Below, one piece after another: positions 51,307-59,478 of a stretch of DNA of 64,000 nucleotides. The notes beneath the pieces were generated by a model, which saw nothing but the letters and a program-made list of their open reading frames with translations, had not been told where the DNA came from and ran no database searches. The DNA comes from JAFDCJ01 sp964527835 (GTDB taxonomy: Bacteria; Desulfobacterota; Desulfobacteria; Desulfobacterales; JAFDCJ01). How positions within the stretch are numbered: the first letter of the stretch is position 1; the number at the start of each line of letters is the position of its first letter. The DNA lies in the NCBI GenBank assembly GCA_964527835.1, contig CAZGNV010000022.1:1-64000 (forward strand), in the 5' to 3' direction. The translations under genes were made by a program, and so were the position numbers.

Positions 51307-52932
51307 TTAGCGGTCCTGCAGGTGGTGGTAGGGCGGATAAGTGGTCAGGCGGGGATCTTCCACCGGCCGGCCGACGGTGAAATGGTACAGGCTCTGGTAG
51401 CGCGAATCTTTAAAGCCCATCAATTCGTGCACGGCGTCATCGAAAAAGCAGCCGATCCCCGTGCCCCGCACCGCCTGGGCTTCGGCTTCCAGGTACAGTA
51501 CCTGGCCGATCATGCCCGCCTCCCAGAAAAGGTGCCGGTAGCGATAGGGCCCGGCCTGCAGATGGTCCCTGAACCTGGCGATCATGCCCAGGGAGAAGCA
51601 GCTGAACCCGGCAATTTCCTGGTGGCAGCTGATCATCATGGCACTTTGCCTGAAGTTTCCCGGTTGCAGCAAAAACAGGGGCAGGCTGTCGTCGACAGGC
51701 TGCCACAGAAATTCCGGCCGCGACAGGGCCTGGATTTCCTGGATATCGTCTTGATTGCGGAAAAGAAAATAGATGCCGGGGGTTAGATCCTGCACCCGGT
51801 GGACGAAAAGCAGCAGGTGGATTGCCGGCGGCCCCGGTTCGACATCGAAAGGTGCGCGGTTGTCGCGGGGCAGGGTTTTGTCCAGCAGGGTTAAAAACCG
51901 GCGGCGTGAAATTTCGCCGTCCGGATCAAAGGAGGTGGCGCTGCGTCTTTGGCGGATGATTTCAGCGGCCCGCAAGGTGCTGGTTTCCCCCTGGATTTCA
52001 GGAAATTGTCCGAACTTGCCGGGCGGATCCTGTGTGGCGGGTTTAAGGCAGCAGCGGGCCGCGTGGTAAATGATTTCCCAGTTGACATGCTTGTCACTGA
52101 GGGCGTTGGGTCGGCCGCTGAAACGAAGATCAGAAAAACTCCGCTGGATTTCATCGGGCAGGCCTTGCGGCACGTCTTTTACCGCGCGCGGATAGACAAA
52201 ACACAAAAGGTCCGGATGCTCTTCATCCAGGTGCGGGTACTTTGTTTGCGTCATTCCTAGCAGGGTGGCGACCGCCTCATCGGACAGAGTGTTGAGCCAG
52301 GTCGCTTTCCAGCCGAACAGATTGGCGGAAAAGCGGATCGCCGCCAGGGCATGGCCGGCGTCGAGGTTGCAGTAACGAAAGGCGCGCTCGCCGTATTTCC
52401 AGGATTCGCGCCAGAAGATGCTGGTCAGCCCGATAAAAAAGCCGGCAGTTTTAAAATGCGCCTGGATGTCGCGCCACAGGGAGTCGGACATTGCGGCCCT
52501 TTTTTCCAGCACGTGGTTTAAAGGCAGGTAATGATAGACCCCGGCCTCGATGGATGCCGTGGCGGGCAGGATCAGATGGGCCTCGGTGGGGTGCAGATTG
52601 CCGCTTGAGGGATTGATCCGCAGGGCCCAGCGGGAGGCGCCGACAGCCTTCCAGGCGGACAGCCCCAAAGACAGCTCCAGAAAGCCGGCGATGGCATCCC
52701 GGCTGATTTCCCGGCTTTGCCGGTTGTCATCCGGGCGGTACAAAGCCCCGTGGCCGCCTGGCGGGTCCTGCTTTAGAAGTGGCAGCTCAACAACCGCTGT
52801 TTCGCGATAGACACGAAAAGGATGGGGTTGATTTTCCCAGTCCATGTGTCCCGCAGACCGGGCATAGCGATGGTAATGATGTTTGGTCTCTTCGTGGTAG
52901 CGAACAATGGACTGCAATTCGCCTTTGTCCAT
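51307..52932 (-). CDS. SagB-like protein with two nitroreductase domains
   Basis: A 541-aa protein made of two tandem FMN-dependent nitroreductase-like domains, roughly residues 60-290 and 320-541. The first has ASRWALRINPSSGNLHPTEAH, the SagB-type flavin loop; the second starts RRSATSFDPDGE and ends with an EAGMIGQVLYLEA region. SagB proteins oxidise azolines to azoles in thiazole/oxazole-modified peptides, but no SagC/SagD cyclodehydratase or precursor is nearby, so the substrate is open. It starts 1 nt after the nitroreductase gene's stop, in one operon. Confidence 0.82.
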   Translation of the reverse strand: MDKGELQSIVRYHEETKHHYHRYARSAGHMDWENQPHPFRVYRETAVVELPLLKQDPPGGHGALYRPDDNRQSREISRDAIAGFLELSLGLSAWKAVGASRWALRINPSSGNLHPTEAHLILPATASIEAGVYHYLPLNHVLEKRAAMSDSLWRDIQAHFKTAGFFIGLTSIFWRESWKYGERAFRYCNLDAGHALAAIRFSANLFGWKATWLNTLSDEAVATLLGMTQTKYPHLDEEHPDLLCFVYPRAVKDVPQGLPDEIQRSFSDLRFSGRPNALSDKHVNWEIIYHAARCCLKPATQDPPGKFGQFPEIQGETSTLRAAEIIRQRRSATSFDPDGEISRRRFLTLLDKTLPRDNRAPFDVEPGPPAIHLLLFVHRVQDLTPGIYFLFRNQDDIQEIQALSRPEFLWQPVDDSLPLFLLQPGNFRQSAMMISCHQEIAGFSCFSLGMIARFRDHLQAGPYRYRHLFWEAGMIGQVLYLEAEAQAVRGTGIGCFFDDAVHELMGFKDSRYQSLYHFTVGRPVEDPRLTTYPPYHHLQDR

Positions 52933-52933
52933 A

Positions 52934-53485
52934 TCATTGGCCGAACGTGTTGCTGTGGGTAAACTCTTGCACCTCGCGCCGTTTGGGGGCCGAGGTTTCC
53001 TTGGCGGGATAACCCAGGGGAATCAACACCGCCAGTTCATACCCGTCGGGAACGTTTAAAACATTTTTGGCCTTGTCATGGTCGAAAAGCCCCACCATCA
53101 CGGTGCCCAGGCCAAGGCCGTGGGCGGCCAGGCAAAGATTCTGGCAGGCAATGCCCAGATCGAACATGAACCAGTCACCGAATTTCGTGGTGACCTGCCC
53201 CTTATAGTAGCCCGAGGACTCCAGCTTGCCGCACACTGCCAGCAGCACAGGGGCCTGGACAACCGCTTTGGATGCCGGCTGACCCTTGGGGGGCAGGCAA
53301 TCCTGGAGTTTTTGCTTGATGGCGGGGTCTTTGATGACGATAATTTCCCAGCACTGGGTGTTGGCCCACGATGGCGCCCATTTGACCGCATCCAGGACGG
53401 TATTCAGTTTATCATCATCCACCGGTGTATCTTCATACTTGCGAACGCTTCTTCTGGTTTTGATGATATCCATCAATGACTGCAT
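52934..53485 (-). CDS. Nitroreductase-family flavoprotein
   Basis: A 183-aa FMN-binding protein: IIKTRRSVRKYEDTPV near the N-terminus, WAPSWANTQCWE and GLGLGTVMVGLF are typical. It would reduce nitro compounds, quinones or a related substrate with NAD(P)H. The frame is open back to 53569, but ATG 53485 behind GGAGGAA gives the family N-terminus, and the extension runs towards the terminator at 53571. First gene of a two-gene operon with the SagB-like protein. Confidence 0.88.
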   Translation of the reverse strand: MQSLMDIIKTRRSVRKYEDTPVDDDKLNTVLDAVKWAPSWANTQCWEIIVIKDPAIKQKLQDCLPPKGQPASKAVVQAPVLLAVCGKLESSGYYKGQVTTKFGDWFMFDLGIACQNLCLAAHGLGLGTVMVGLFDHDKAKNVLNVPDGYELAVLIPLGYPAKETSAPKRREVQEFTHSNTFGQ

Positions 53486-53570
53486 TTCTAGTTCCTCCCT
53501 TGGCGCTGAAGGTTGCTGGTCACTGTGATCCAGGGCGCCTGCGCTGCACCCACGCTGCACAGGCCACATA

Positions 53571-53602
53571 AAAAAGGCAACACCGGCCGGTGTTGCCTTT
53601 TT
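53571..53602. terminator. Bidirectional rho-independent terminator
   Basis: A perfect inverted repeat (GGCAACACCGG facing CCGGTGTTGCC) flanked by AAAAA on the left and TTTTTT on the right. On the minus strand it closes the transcript of the HesB-like gene and insulates the downstream nitroreductase. Confidence 0.92.
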
Positions 53603-53622
53603 TATACCACAGCTTTTACCGA

Positions 53623-53928
53623 TTAGCCACAGCTGCCCCCGCAGCCGGAACAGCTGGCACCGAAATCAATTGCCGAGGTGATTTTAAATCCGTACCCCAG
53701 AAAATCGACCTTCACCGGTTTGGCTTTTTCGTAGAAATTTTGATCGACGATAAATTTAAATCCGTTTATATCGTACACATTATCGGTTTCTTTGGGCTCA
53801 TCCAGAGCCATCGCCAGAGACGGGCCGCCTCAACCGCCTTCATTGAGAAATATCCGGATCGGTGACACTTCGCGATCCTTAAAATATTCAGCTATTTGTT
53901 GACTGGCTGCTTCGGTTACTTCCACCAT
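53623..53928 (-). CDS. Putative HesB/IscA-like selenoprotein (in-frame UGA)
   Basis: A 101-codon frame read through one UGA at codon 33 (53832-53830). Both halves belong together: the first begins MVEVTEAASQQ and ends FLNEGG, the second begins GGPSLAMALDEP and ends with CSGCGGSCG (Cys93, Cys96, Cys100). In HesB/IscA-like proteins a cysteine stands in the place of codon 33, so selenocysteine fits. A hairpin with stem GGCTC/GAGCC and loop TGGAT begins 21 nt after the UGA, at the right distance for a bacterial SECIS element. AAGGAGG lies 5 nt before ATG, and a promoter and terminator bracket the gene. The protein is likely an iron-sulfur or redox protein. Without UGA recoding only 32 residues would be made. 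Confidence 0.85.
53795..53809 (-). promoter_or_regulatory. Candidate bacterial SECIS hairpin
   Basis: On the minus strand the stem GGCTC pairs perfectly with GAGCC around the loop TGGAT. It lies inside the coding sequence, 20 nt after the UGA at 53832-53830, and the loop contains a GG as in known bacterial SECIS elements that recruit SelB. Confidence 0.6.
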
Positions 53929-54002
53929 GACATCCTCCTTGAATAAGATATAATCGACGCGATTCGACCGGCGGGAATTGATCAGATCGCCAAAACAAGC
54001 CT

Positions 54003-54031
54003 ATGTTAATAATGCGCAGCTGATTTGTCAA
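54003..54031 (-). promoter_or_regulatory. Sigma-70-like promoter for the HesB-like gene
   Basis: On the minus strand TTGACA (54031-54026) and TAACAT (54008-54003) are 17 bp apart. Transcription would start near 53996, about 70 nt before the ATG. Confidence 0.65.
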
Positions 54032-54057
54032 TGGCTAAATTGAAGTTGTGCGAGCCC

Positions 54058-54588
54058 TTAACGCAGCGATTGCAGGTAACTGTCATAGATCCGGTAGTCT
54101 TTTTCGGAAAAAAGCATGAAAATCACTTTCTCAATGACCGGGTGGGCGGACAGAAACTCGATGGCAATGTCCACCGCAATTTTACAGGCCTCTTCGATGG
54201 GATAGCCGTAGACGCCGCAGCTGATGGCCGGAAATGCAAGCGAGGCGATGCCGTTGTCAAGGGCCAGCTGCAGACTGTTGCGGTAACAGGCGCTCAAAAG
54301 GGTTTTATCCTTTGGTTTGCCGCTGTATACAGGCCCCACCGTATGAATGACATAGCGGGCCGGCAGGTTGTAGCCGCCGGTGATTCTGGCCTCCCCGGTG
54401 GGACATCCACCCAGGGCGCGGCACTCGGCCAGCAGTTCAGGGCCGGCAGCCCGGTGAATGGCCCCGTCCACCCCCCCGCCGCCCAGCAGCGAAGTGTTGG
54501 CGGCATTGACGATGGCGTCCACCTGGCAGCGGGTAATGTCGCCCTGGGCGATTTCGATTCTGTCGAGGATCTTGCTTTCCACTGTCAC
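54058..54588 (-). CDS. Macrodomain protein, O-acetyl-ADP-ribose deacetylase type
   Basis: A 176-aa macrodomain of the MacroD/YmdB group. The ADP-ribose-binding NAANTSLLGGGGVDGAIHRAAG (catalytic Asn and Asp) and the later SCGVYGYP loop are intact. It should hydrolyse O-acetyl-ADP-ribose or ADP-ribosyl-carboxylate links. The upstream GTG at 54588 touches the FmdB stop; the next GTG (54582) is better spaced from AGGGG and may be the true start. Co-transcribed with the FmdB-like gene. Confidence 0.9.
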   Translation of the reverse strand: MTVESKILDRIEIAQGDITRCQVDAIVNAANTSLLGGGGVDGAIHRAAGPELLAECRALGGCPTGEARITGGYNLPARYVIHTVGPVYSGKPKDKTLLSACYRNSLQLALDNGIASLAFPAISCGVYGYPIEEACKIAVDIAIEFLSAHPVIEKVIFMLFSEKDYRIYDSYLQSLR

Positions 54589-54591
54589 CCC

Positions 54592-55086
54592 CTACAAGTC
54601 ATAAAGTGTTTCATCTCGTTGCGGAGCCGGGCGCCGGGCGGTTTTGCCCCCTGCCTTTTTCTCCGGCAGCAAAAACGGCTCTTCATCTTCGAGCAGATCC
54701 CCCATTTCAGCTTCAATTGCGTCCGGGTCCTCGCCGGCCTCCATCCGTTTGAGCGCTTCCTGCATTCCGGCCCCCAGTTCAAGTCCGGTCATATCCGTCA
54801 GTTTGCGCATCAGGTTGGCCGCCTGGCGCGGATCGTCCTCGTTGATTTTATCGGCTTCCCCGGCCAGCATCTGCATGGCTTTTTCCATTTTGCTTTCGTC
54901 AAACGGCAGATCATCCATGTCTTCATTTTCAGAGGCCTTGCCGGTGACGGCAAAGGCTGACATCTGCCGTGTGAGGGTCCGGATTTTGCATTGGGGACAC
55001 TTCGGTTTTTTGGTGGTGTTGACGGATTTGGAGAAAAAATTGAAGATTGTATTGCATTCCTGGCAGTAAAATTCGTAAATCGGCAT
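54592..55086 (-). CDS. FmdB-family zinc ribbon protein with acidic tail
   Basis: A 164-aa protein. The N-terminus MPIYEFYCQECN and the KPKCPQC pair form the four-cysteine zinc ribbon of the FmdB/CxxC_CXXC_SSSS family. A long acidic, helical C-terminal extension (about residues 55-164) is much longer than in typical 70-110-aa members. ATG 55086 follows GAGGTG. It is the first gene of a two-gene unit with the macrodomain, read from the promoter at 55165. Function in the family is unclear. Confidence 0.85.
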   Translation of the reverse strand: MPIYEFYCQECNTIFNFFSKSVNTTKKPKCPQCKIRTLTRQMSAFAVTGKASENEDMDDLPFDESKMEKAMQMLAGEADKINEDDPRQAANLMRKLTDMTGLELGAGMQEALKRMEAGEDPDAIEAEMGDLLEDEEPFLLPEKKAGGKTARRPAPQRDETLYDL

Positions 55087-55164
55087 GTTCACACCTCATC
55101 AGAAAATCCAGTTCATTGTTGATCAAACCATGCGCTTTGCCTGGATGTCATTTCCGTTGCCTAA

Positions 55165-55193
55165 ATAATAAAATTTGGCCATTTTTTTGTCAA
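55165..55193 (-). promoter_or_regulatory. Sigma-70 promoter for the FmdB-macrodomain unit
   Basis: On the minus strand a perfect TTGACA (55193-55188), a 17-bp spacer and TATTAT (55170-55165, 5 of 6). The ATG lies about 70 nt downstream of the expected start. Confidence 0.7.
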
Positions 55194-55362
55194 CCGGATA
55201 AGCGCTAAAAGTGAGCGACCCAGCGTCAGTCGAAAAAGAAGCAGGCCATACGATGAACAACGGAGTGCGGCAGTTGTTGACTTGGCGGGCGGCTTTTGTT
55301 ATGCCACCGATCAAGGTCACACCCTGATTGATCGCAAACAAAATCGAAAGGATTTGAATGCC

Positions 55363-55776
55363 ATGGAACGAACACTGTCGATCATTAAACCCGATGGAGT
55401 GCGGCGCGCACTGATCGGAGAGGTCATCGGACGGCTGGAAAAAGCGGGCCTGAAAATTGTGGCCATGAAAATGCTGCACATGACCCGCAAACAGGCGCAA
55501 GGCTTTTATGCCGTCCACCGGCAGCGGCCTTTCTTTGAGAGCCTGACGGACTTCATGAGTTCAGGGCCTGCGGTGGTCATGGTGCTGGAAGCCGAGAATG
55601 CGATTGCCCGCTACCGTGAGCTGATGGGGGCCACCGATTGCCGGGAGGCTGCCGCGGGAACCATCCGTCGGGATCTGGCCACCGACATTGAAAAAAATGT
55701 GGTGCACGGCTCCGATTCTCCGGAAACGGCGGCCTTTGAAATCGCGTATTTTTTTAACCAGCTTGAAATGATATAG
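55363..55776 (+). CDS. ndk: Nucleoside diphosphate kinase
   Basis: A 137-aa enzyme that equalises nucleoside di- and triphosphate pools. The N-terminus MERTLSIIKPDGVRR and the active-site histidine in NVVHGSDSPETA are complete. The frame is open back to 55282, but ATG 55363 with AAAGGA upstream gives the exact family length. A weak promoter (TTGACT, 17 bp, TATGCC) lies near 55278. Followed after 22 nt by the methyltransferase gene. Confidence 0.96.
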   Translation: MERTLSIIKPDGVRRALIGEVIGRLEKAGLKIVAMKMLHMTRKQAQGFYAVHRQRPFFESLTDFMSSGPAVVMVLEAENAIARYRELMGATDCREAAAGTIRRDLATDIEKNVVHGSDSPETAAFEIAYFFNQLEMI

Positions 55777-55798
55777 AATCTGCTGCACCAAATTGCGC

Positions 55799-56560
55799 AT
55801 GGCCGATAGAGTCAACCTCAATAATGTTTCCATCGTGCTGCACCGTCCGCGCTATCCCGGCAACATCGGCGCTGCCGCCCGGGCCATGCGCAACATGGGC
55901 ATTGCCCAGCTGGTGGTGGTGGATCCGCAAAACTGCGATTATACAAAAATCTGTCGCATGGCCACCCACGCCGCCCTGGACGTGGTTGAACAGATGCAGG
56001 TCCATGAAACGCTTGCGGACGCGCTGGCCGAATTTACTTACGTGGTGGGGACCACTGCCCGGCTGGGCGGCCAGCGCAAGGCCATCAGCACGCCAACCCG
56101 GCTGGCCGCCAGGCTCGTCCCGGTATCCGTCCACAATCAGATCGCCATTGTTTTCGGCCCGGAAGACCGCGGGCTGACAAACCGCGAGATCCGCCACTGC
56201 CACTCGCTGGTGCACATCCCCACTGCGGATTTTTCTTCACTCAACCTGGCCCAGGCGGTCATGGTGGTCTGCTACGAGCTGTTTTGCTACCGTGCTGACG
56301 AGAAGGAGACTGATCAGGTGCCGCGCCTGGCCAGCCGCCGGGAGCTGGACGAGATGTATGCCCAGCTCAAAGAGGTGCTGATGCGCATCAGCTTCATCAA
56401 CCCCGACAACCCGGATTACTTCATGAACAACTTCCGCCAGTTTTTTTCCCGTCTGCCCCTGAGGGCCAAGGAAGTCAGCATCATCAGGGGACTGTGCCGG
56501 CAGATCGACTGGTACGGTGAGAAGTGCCGCCGGGACGGGCGGCTGTCCACTGAGGAGTGA
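55799..56560 (+). CDS. tRNA/rRNA methyltransferase, SpoU family (TrmJ-like)
   Basis: A 253-aa SPOUT-fold 2'-O-methyltransferase. NNVSIVLHRPRYPGNIGAAAR and AIVFGPEDRGLTN are the family motifs, ending in SSLNLAQAV, the SAM-binding knot. The C-terminal helical extension matches TrmJ, which modifies tRNA position 32. The start ATG 55799 is preferred to TTG 55793. Its stop is 3 nt before the FAH gene. Confidence 0.9.
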   Translation: MADRVNLNNVSIVLHRPRYPGNIGAAARAMRNMGIAQLVVVDPQNCDYTKICRMATHAALDVVEQMQVHETLADALAEFTYVVGTTARLGGQRKAISTPTRLAARLVPVSVHNQIAIVFGPEDRGLTNREIRHCHSLVHIPTADFSSLNLAQAVMVVCYELFCYRADEKETDQVPRLASRRELDEMYAQLKEVLMRISFINPDNPDYFMNNFRQFFSRLPLRAKEVSIIRGLCRQIDWYGEKCRRDGRLSTEE

Positions 56561-56563
56561 GCC

Positions 56564-57400
56564 ATGCGACTAATTCGTTACGGACCCCCGGGAAATGAAA
56601 AACCCGGGCTGCTCAAAAATGGCGCGATTGTCGATTTGAGGGCCGTATATCCGGATATCCCGGATATCGGGCGGGAATTTTTTGAGAACGGCTGGCTGGA
56701 AAAAATTGTTCGCCTGGACGTTGAGGGTGCTGCGCTGCAAGTTCGCCTCGGCTGTCCGGTCCATCGTCCTTCAAAACTGATCTGCCTGGGAATCAATTAC
56801 GCCGACCACAAGGATGAGAGTGGGTTCGAAAAACCCTCACAGCCGCAACTGTTCTGCAAAACGCCCAACACCCTTTGCGGACCATATGATTCCATCATAC
56901 TGCCGCGCAGCAGCGGGCAGGTGGACTGGGAAGTGGAGCTGGCCGTTGTGATCGGACGCCGGGGAAAGCGGATTGCCGCATCCCAGGCCTTTGACTACAT
57001 TGCGGGTTACTGTGTGATGAACGATGTATCGGCCCGCCAGGCCCAATTCAACGATACCCAGTGGTTCCGGGGCAAATCCTTTGACACCTTCGCGCCCCTG
57101 GGTCCCGCGCTGGTCACTGCCGATGAAATCGAGGATGTCCACAACCTGGCCCTGACGGCCATTGTCGATGGGGTGACCATGCAGGCGGCCAACACCGGTG
57201 ACATGATATTCAATGTCGCCGAGATCATCGCCTATGTCAGCGAGGACATCACCCTGGAGGCGGGGGATATCATTTCAACCGGCACCCCTTCGGGGGTCGG
57301 AATTTTCAGGAATCCGCCGGTGGTGCTCAAGCCCGGCAGTGTTGTGGAATGCCGCATCCAGAAGCTGGGCGCAATTGTCAATCAGGTGATTGAGGGGTAA
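56564..57400 (+). CDS. Fumarylacetoacetate hydrolase-family protein
   Basis: A 278-aa FAH-fold enzyme. The acidic metal ligands appear in VDWEVELAVVIGR and MNDVSARQ, and LGINYADH marks the family N-terminus. Family members act as hydrolases, decarboxylases or isomerases on acyl-pyruvates and related diketo acids. It is the last gene of the ndk-trmJ-FAH plus-strand run; the coupling to trmJ (3 nt gap) is probably positional. Confidence 0.9.
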   Translation: MRLIRYGPPGNEKPGLLKNGAIVDLRAVYPDIPDIGREFFENGWLEKIVRLDVEGAALQVRLGCPVHRPSKLICLGINYADHKDESGFEKPSQPQLFCKTPNTLCGPYDSIILPRSSGQVDWEVELAVVIGRRGKRIAASQAFDYIAGYCVMNDVSARQAQFNDTQWFRGKSFDTFAPLGPALVTADEIEDVHNLALTAIVDGVTMQAANTGDMIFNVAEIIAYVSEDITLEAGDIISTGTPSGVGIFRNPPVVLKPGSVVECRIQKLGAIVNQVIEG

Positions 57401-57461
57401 GGATCTGCACCCGATCCGGCAAGTTTTTCGATTCCCAAGGATGCGGCTGATCTTCACATCT

Positions 57462-57986
57462 TCAATACTTTTTATCTGCATATTCCACCCAGCCGCCGGC
57501 CCTGACAAGGGCCAGGTCAAAGTCGGTGAGTGAAAATGGGATCTGTTCCGGCTGACCGCCGGCTTTGAACTGCAGTTTGCGGCCGTCAATGTCGATGCTG
57601 ACCACGGTTTGCCGGGCCTGATAGGCCTCAAACAAATGCTCGATGACCGCGTTGGGCAGCTCCACGGCCAGCATGCCGCAGTTGAACATGTTCTGCCGGA
57701 AGATGCGGGCAAAGCTTGGCGCGATGACCAGGTGGATGCCGTTGACTTCCAGCGCCCAGGGGGCATGCTCCCGGGAGGAGCCGCAGCCGAAATTGGCGCG
57801 GGCGATGATCACCCGGCGGCCGGCAACATCTTTGCGGGGGTCAAAGCCGTCCAGGTCGAGGTCTTCGAAAAGATAAGGCTTCAGTGCCTGTTTGGAGACT
57901 TCGGAAAGATAGCGGGCGGGGATAATTTCGTCTGTGTTGATATCGGCCCGGTCCAGGAAAAGGGCCTGACCGCCGAATTTTTTCAT
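57462..57986 (-). CDS. leuD: 3-isopropylmalate dehydratase small subunit
   Basis: A 174-aa swivel domain of the homoaconitase/LeuD type, shorter than the E. coli form and like archaeal LeuD. Family marks are DINTDEIIPARYL and the substrate-binding ANFGCGSSREHAPWAL. With LeuC it isomerises 2-isopropylmalate to 3-isopropylmalate in leucine synthesis. The frame runs on upstream into leuC in another phase, so ATG 57986 is chosen; it lies 17 nt after the leuC stop. A homoaconitase or methylmalate role cannot be excluded. Confidence 0.9.
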   Translation of the reverse strand: MKKFGGQALFLDRADINTDEIIPARYLSEVSKQALKPYLFEDLDLDGFDPRKDVAGRRVIIARANFGCGSSREHAPWALEVNGIHLVIAPSFARIFRQNMFNCGMLAVELPNAVIEHLFEAYQARQTVVSIDIDGRKLQFKAGGQPEQIPFSLTDFDLALVRAGGWVEYADKKY

Positions 57987-58003
57987 TGCTGCTCCTTGAT
58001 TGA

Positions 58004-59299
58004 TCAGTGTCCGGGTTTTGCAAACAGCTTCGAATTGGCGATATGCCCCGCAATGGCGGATGCGGCGGCTGTGGCCGGGCTCATGAGGTGTACCATGCCG
58101 CCTTTGCCCATGCGTCCGCTGAAATTGCGGTTGGTGGTGGCCGCACAGACTTCGCCTTCGGCCAGCACGCCGTTGCTCATGCCCAGGCATGCACCGCAGG
58201 TGGGGTTGGTGACACAGAAGCCGGCTTCAAGAAAAGTTTGCAGGATTCCCTCTTCAAGGGCCTGACGATAGATCGTCGGCGTTGCCGGGGACACAATGCC
58301 GCGCACCGTGCTGCTGATTTTATGTCCCTTGAGCACGCTGGCGGCAATGCGCAAATCTTCCAGCCGTCCATTGGTGCACGATCCGATGTAAACCTGGTCG
58401 ATGGGGGTGGTTTGCATTTCCTGCACCGGACACACGTTGTCCGGCTTAAAACCGAAAGTCGTCAGCGGCTGAAGCCCGGAGACATCATGATCAAGCACCT
58501 CGACGTATCGGGCATCGGCGTCCGGCAGAAACTGCCGGTAGGCTTTCAGGGCATTGTCCCTGGATGGGAATTCATCCCGGATAAATTCCCAGAGGTAATC
58601 CACGGTTTTTTCATCGGGGCAACAGATGCCGCAGGTGGCGCCGGCCTCCACCGCCATGTTGCACAGGGTCATGCGCTCATCCATGCTCATGGCGTCGACC
58701 ACCGGACCGGTGAATTCAATCACCCGGTTGGTGGCGCCGTTGACGCCGATTTGGCCGATGATCGACAGCACGACATCCTTGGCGAAAACACCCTCCGGCA
58801 GCGTTCCACAGATGTTGACTTTCATTGTCTGGGGATCCCTGAAGGCACACACGCCTTTTAAAATGCCCACCTCCAGGTCGGTGGTGCCCACTCCGGCGGC
58901 AAAGGCACCAAAAGCTCCATGGGTGCAGGTGTGTGAGTCGCCCATGATGACGGTGTAGCCCGGCCTGACAAAACCCTGCTCCGGAAACAGGGCGTGGCAG
59001 ACACCATTGCGGCCGATATCGAAAAAATCACGGATGCCGTGACGCCGCGCCCACTCCCGGATGATTTTTCCCTGGATGGCCGTCTTGGAGTCTTTGGCAG
59101 GGGAGACATGGTCAATGACGGCTTTTATCCTGTCTGGATCAAAGACCCGATCCTTGCCCCGGGCGATGAGATCGTTGATGGCCACCGGGGTCGTGATTTC
59201 GTGGCAGAATACCGCATCCAGGCGCAGCACGTGGACATCACCGGAGGGGTTGTCCACCCGGTGGGTGTCGAAAATTTTTTCCGCAATCGTTTTTCCCAT
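58004..59299 (-). CDS. leuC: 3-isopropylmalate dehydratase large subunit (homoaconitase-type)
   Basis: A 431-aa aconitase-superfamily subunit. The three cluster cysteines lie in GSCTNGR and in NPTCGACLG. The length and absence of a fused swivel domain match the LeuC/HacA type found in archaea and many anaerobes. It pairs with leuD immediately downstream. No other leucine gene is in the window. Confidence 0.92.
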   Translation of the reverse strand: MGKTIAEKIFDTHRVDNPSGDVHVLRLDAVFCHEITTPVAINDLIARGKDRVFDPDRIKAVIDHVSPAKDSKTAIQGKIIREWARRHGIRDFFDIGRNGVCHALFPEQGFVRPGYTVIMGDSHTCTHGAFGAFAAGVGTTDLEVGILKGVCAFRDPQTMKVNICGTLPEGVFAKDVVLSIIGQIGVNGATNRVIEFTGPVVDAMSMDERMTLCNMAVEAGATCGICCPDEKTVDYLWEFIRDEFPSRDNALKAYRQFLPDADARYVEVLDHDVSGLQPLTTFGFKPDNVCPVQEMQTTPIDQVYIGSCTNGRLEDLRIAASVLKGHKISSTVRGIVSPATPTIYRQALEEGILQTFLEAGFCVTNPTCGACLGMSNGVLAEGEVCAATTNRNFSGRMGKGGMVHLMSPATAAASAIAGHIANSKLFAKPGH

Positions 59300-59404
59300 G
59301 ATCGAGTTCCAAAATACAGATTCGAGTTTGTTCCGAATTCTATCAATATAAGATCAAATGCCCCATGCGCAATCCGCGATGGCTTTAAATTCACGCTTTG
59401 TCAA

Positions 59405-59477
59405 TTCCGCCTTCCCACTTTCGCATTCACTTTTCCCTTTAGCCTTCCACCTTCCGCCTTCCCACTTCCGAATTCCA
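59405..59477. repeat. Ten-unit degenerate 7-bp tandem repeat
   Basis: Ten heptads follow one another without a break, from TTCCGCC and TTCCCAC through TTCCCTT to CCGAATT, in the 180-nt gap between leuC and lepA. The TTCC core is kept with a drift of phase after the sixth unit. It reaches the lepA stop codon. Confidence 0.75.
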
Positions 59478-59478
59478 T

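Noticed and set aside
57987..58190. Upstream extension of the leuD frame into leuC
   Set aside because: It encodes an Arg/His-rich tail unlike LeuD; ATG 57986 gives the family N-terminus.
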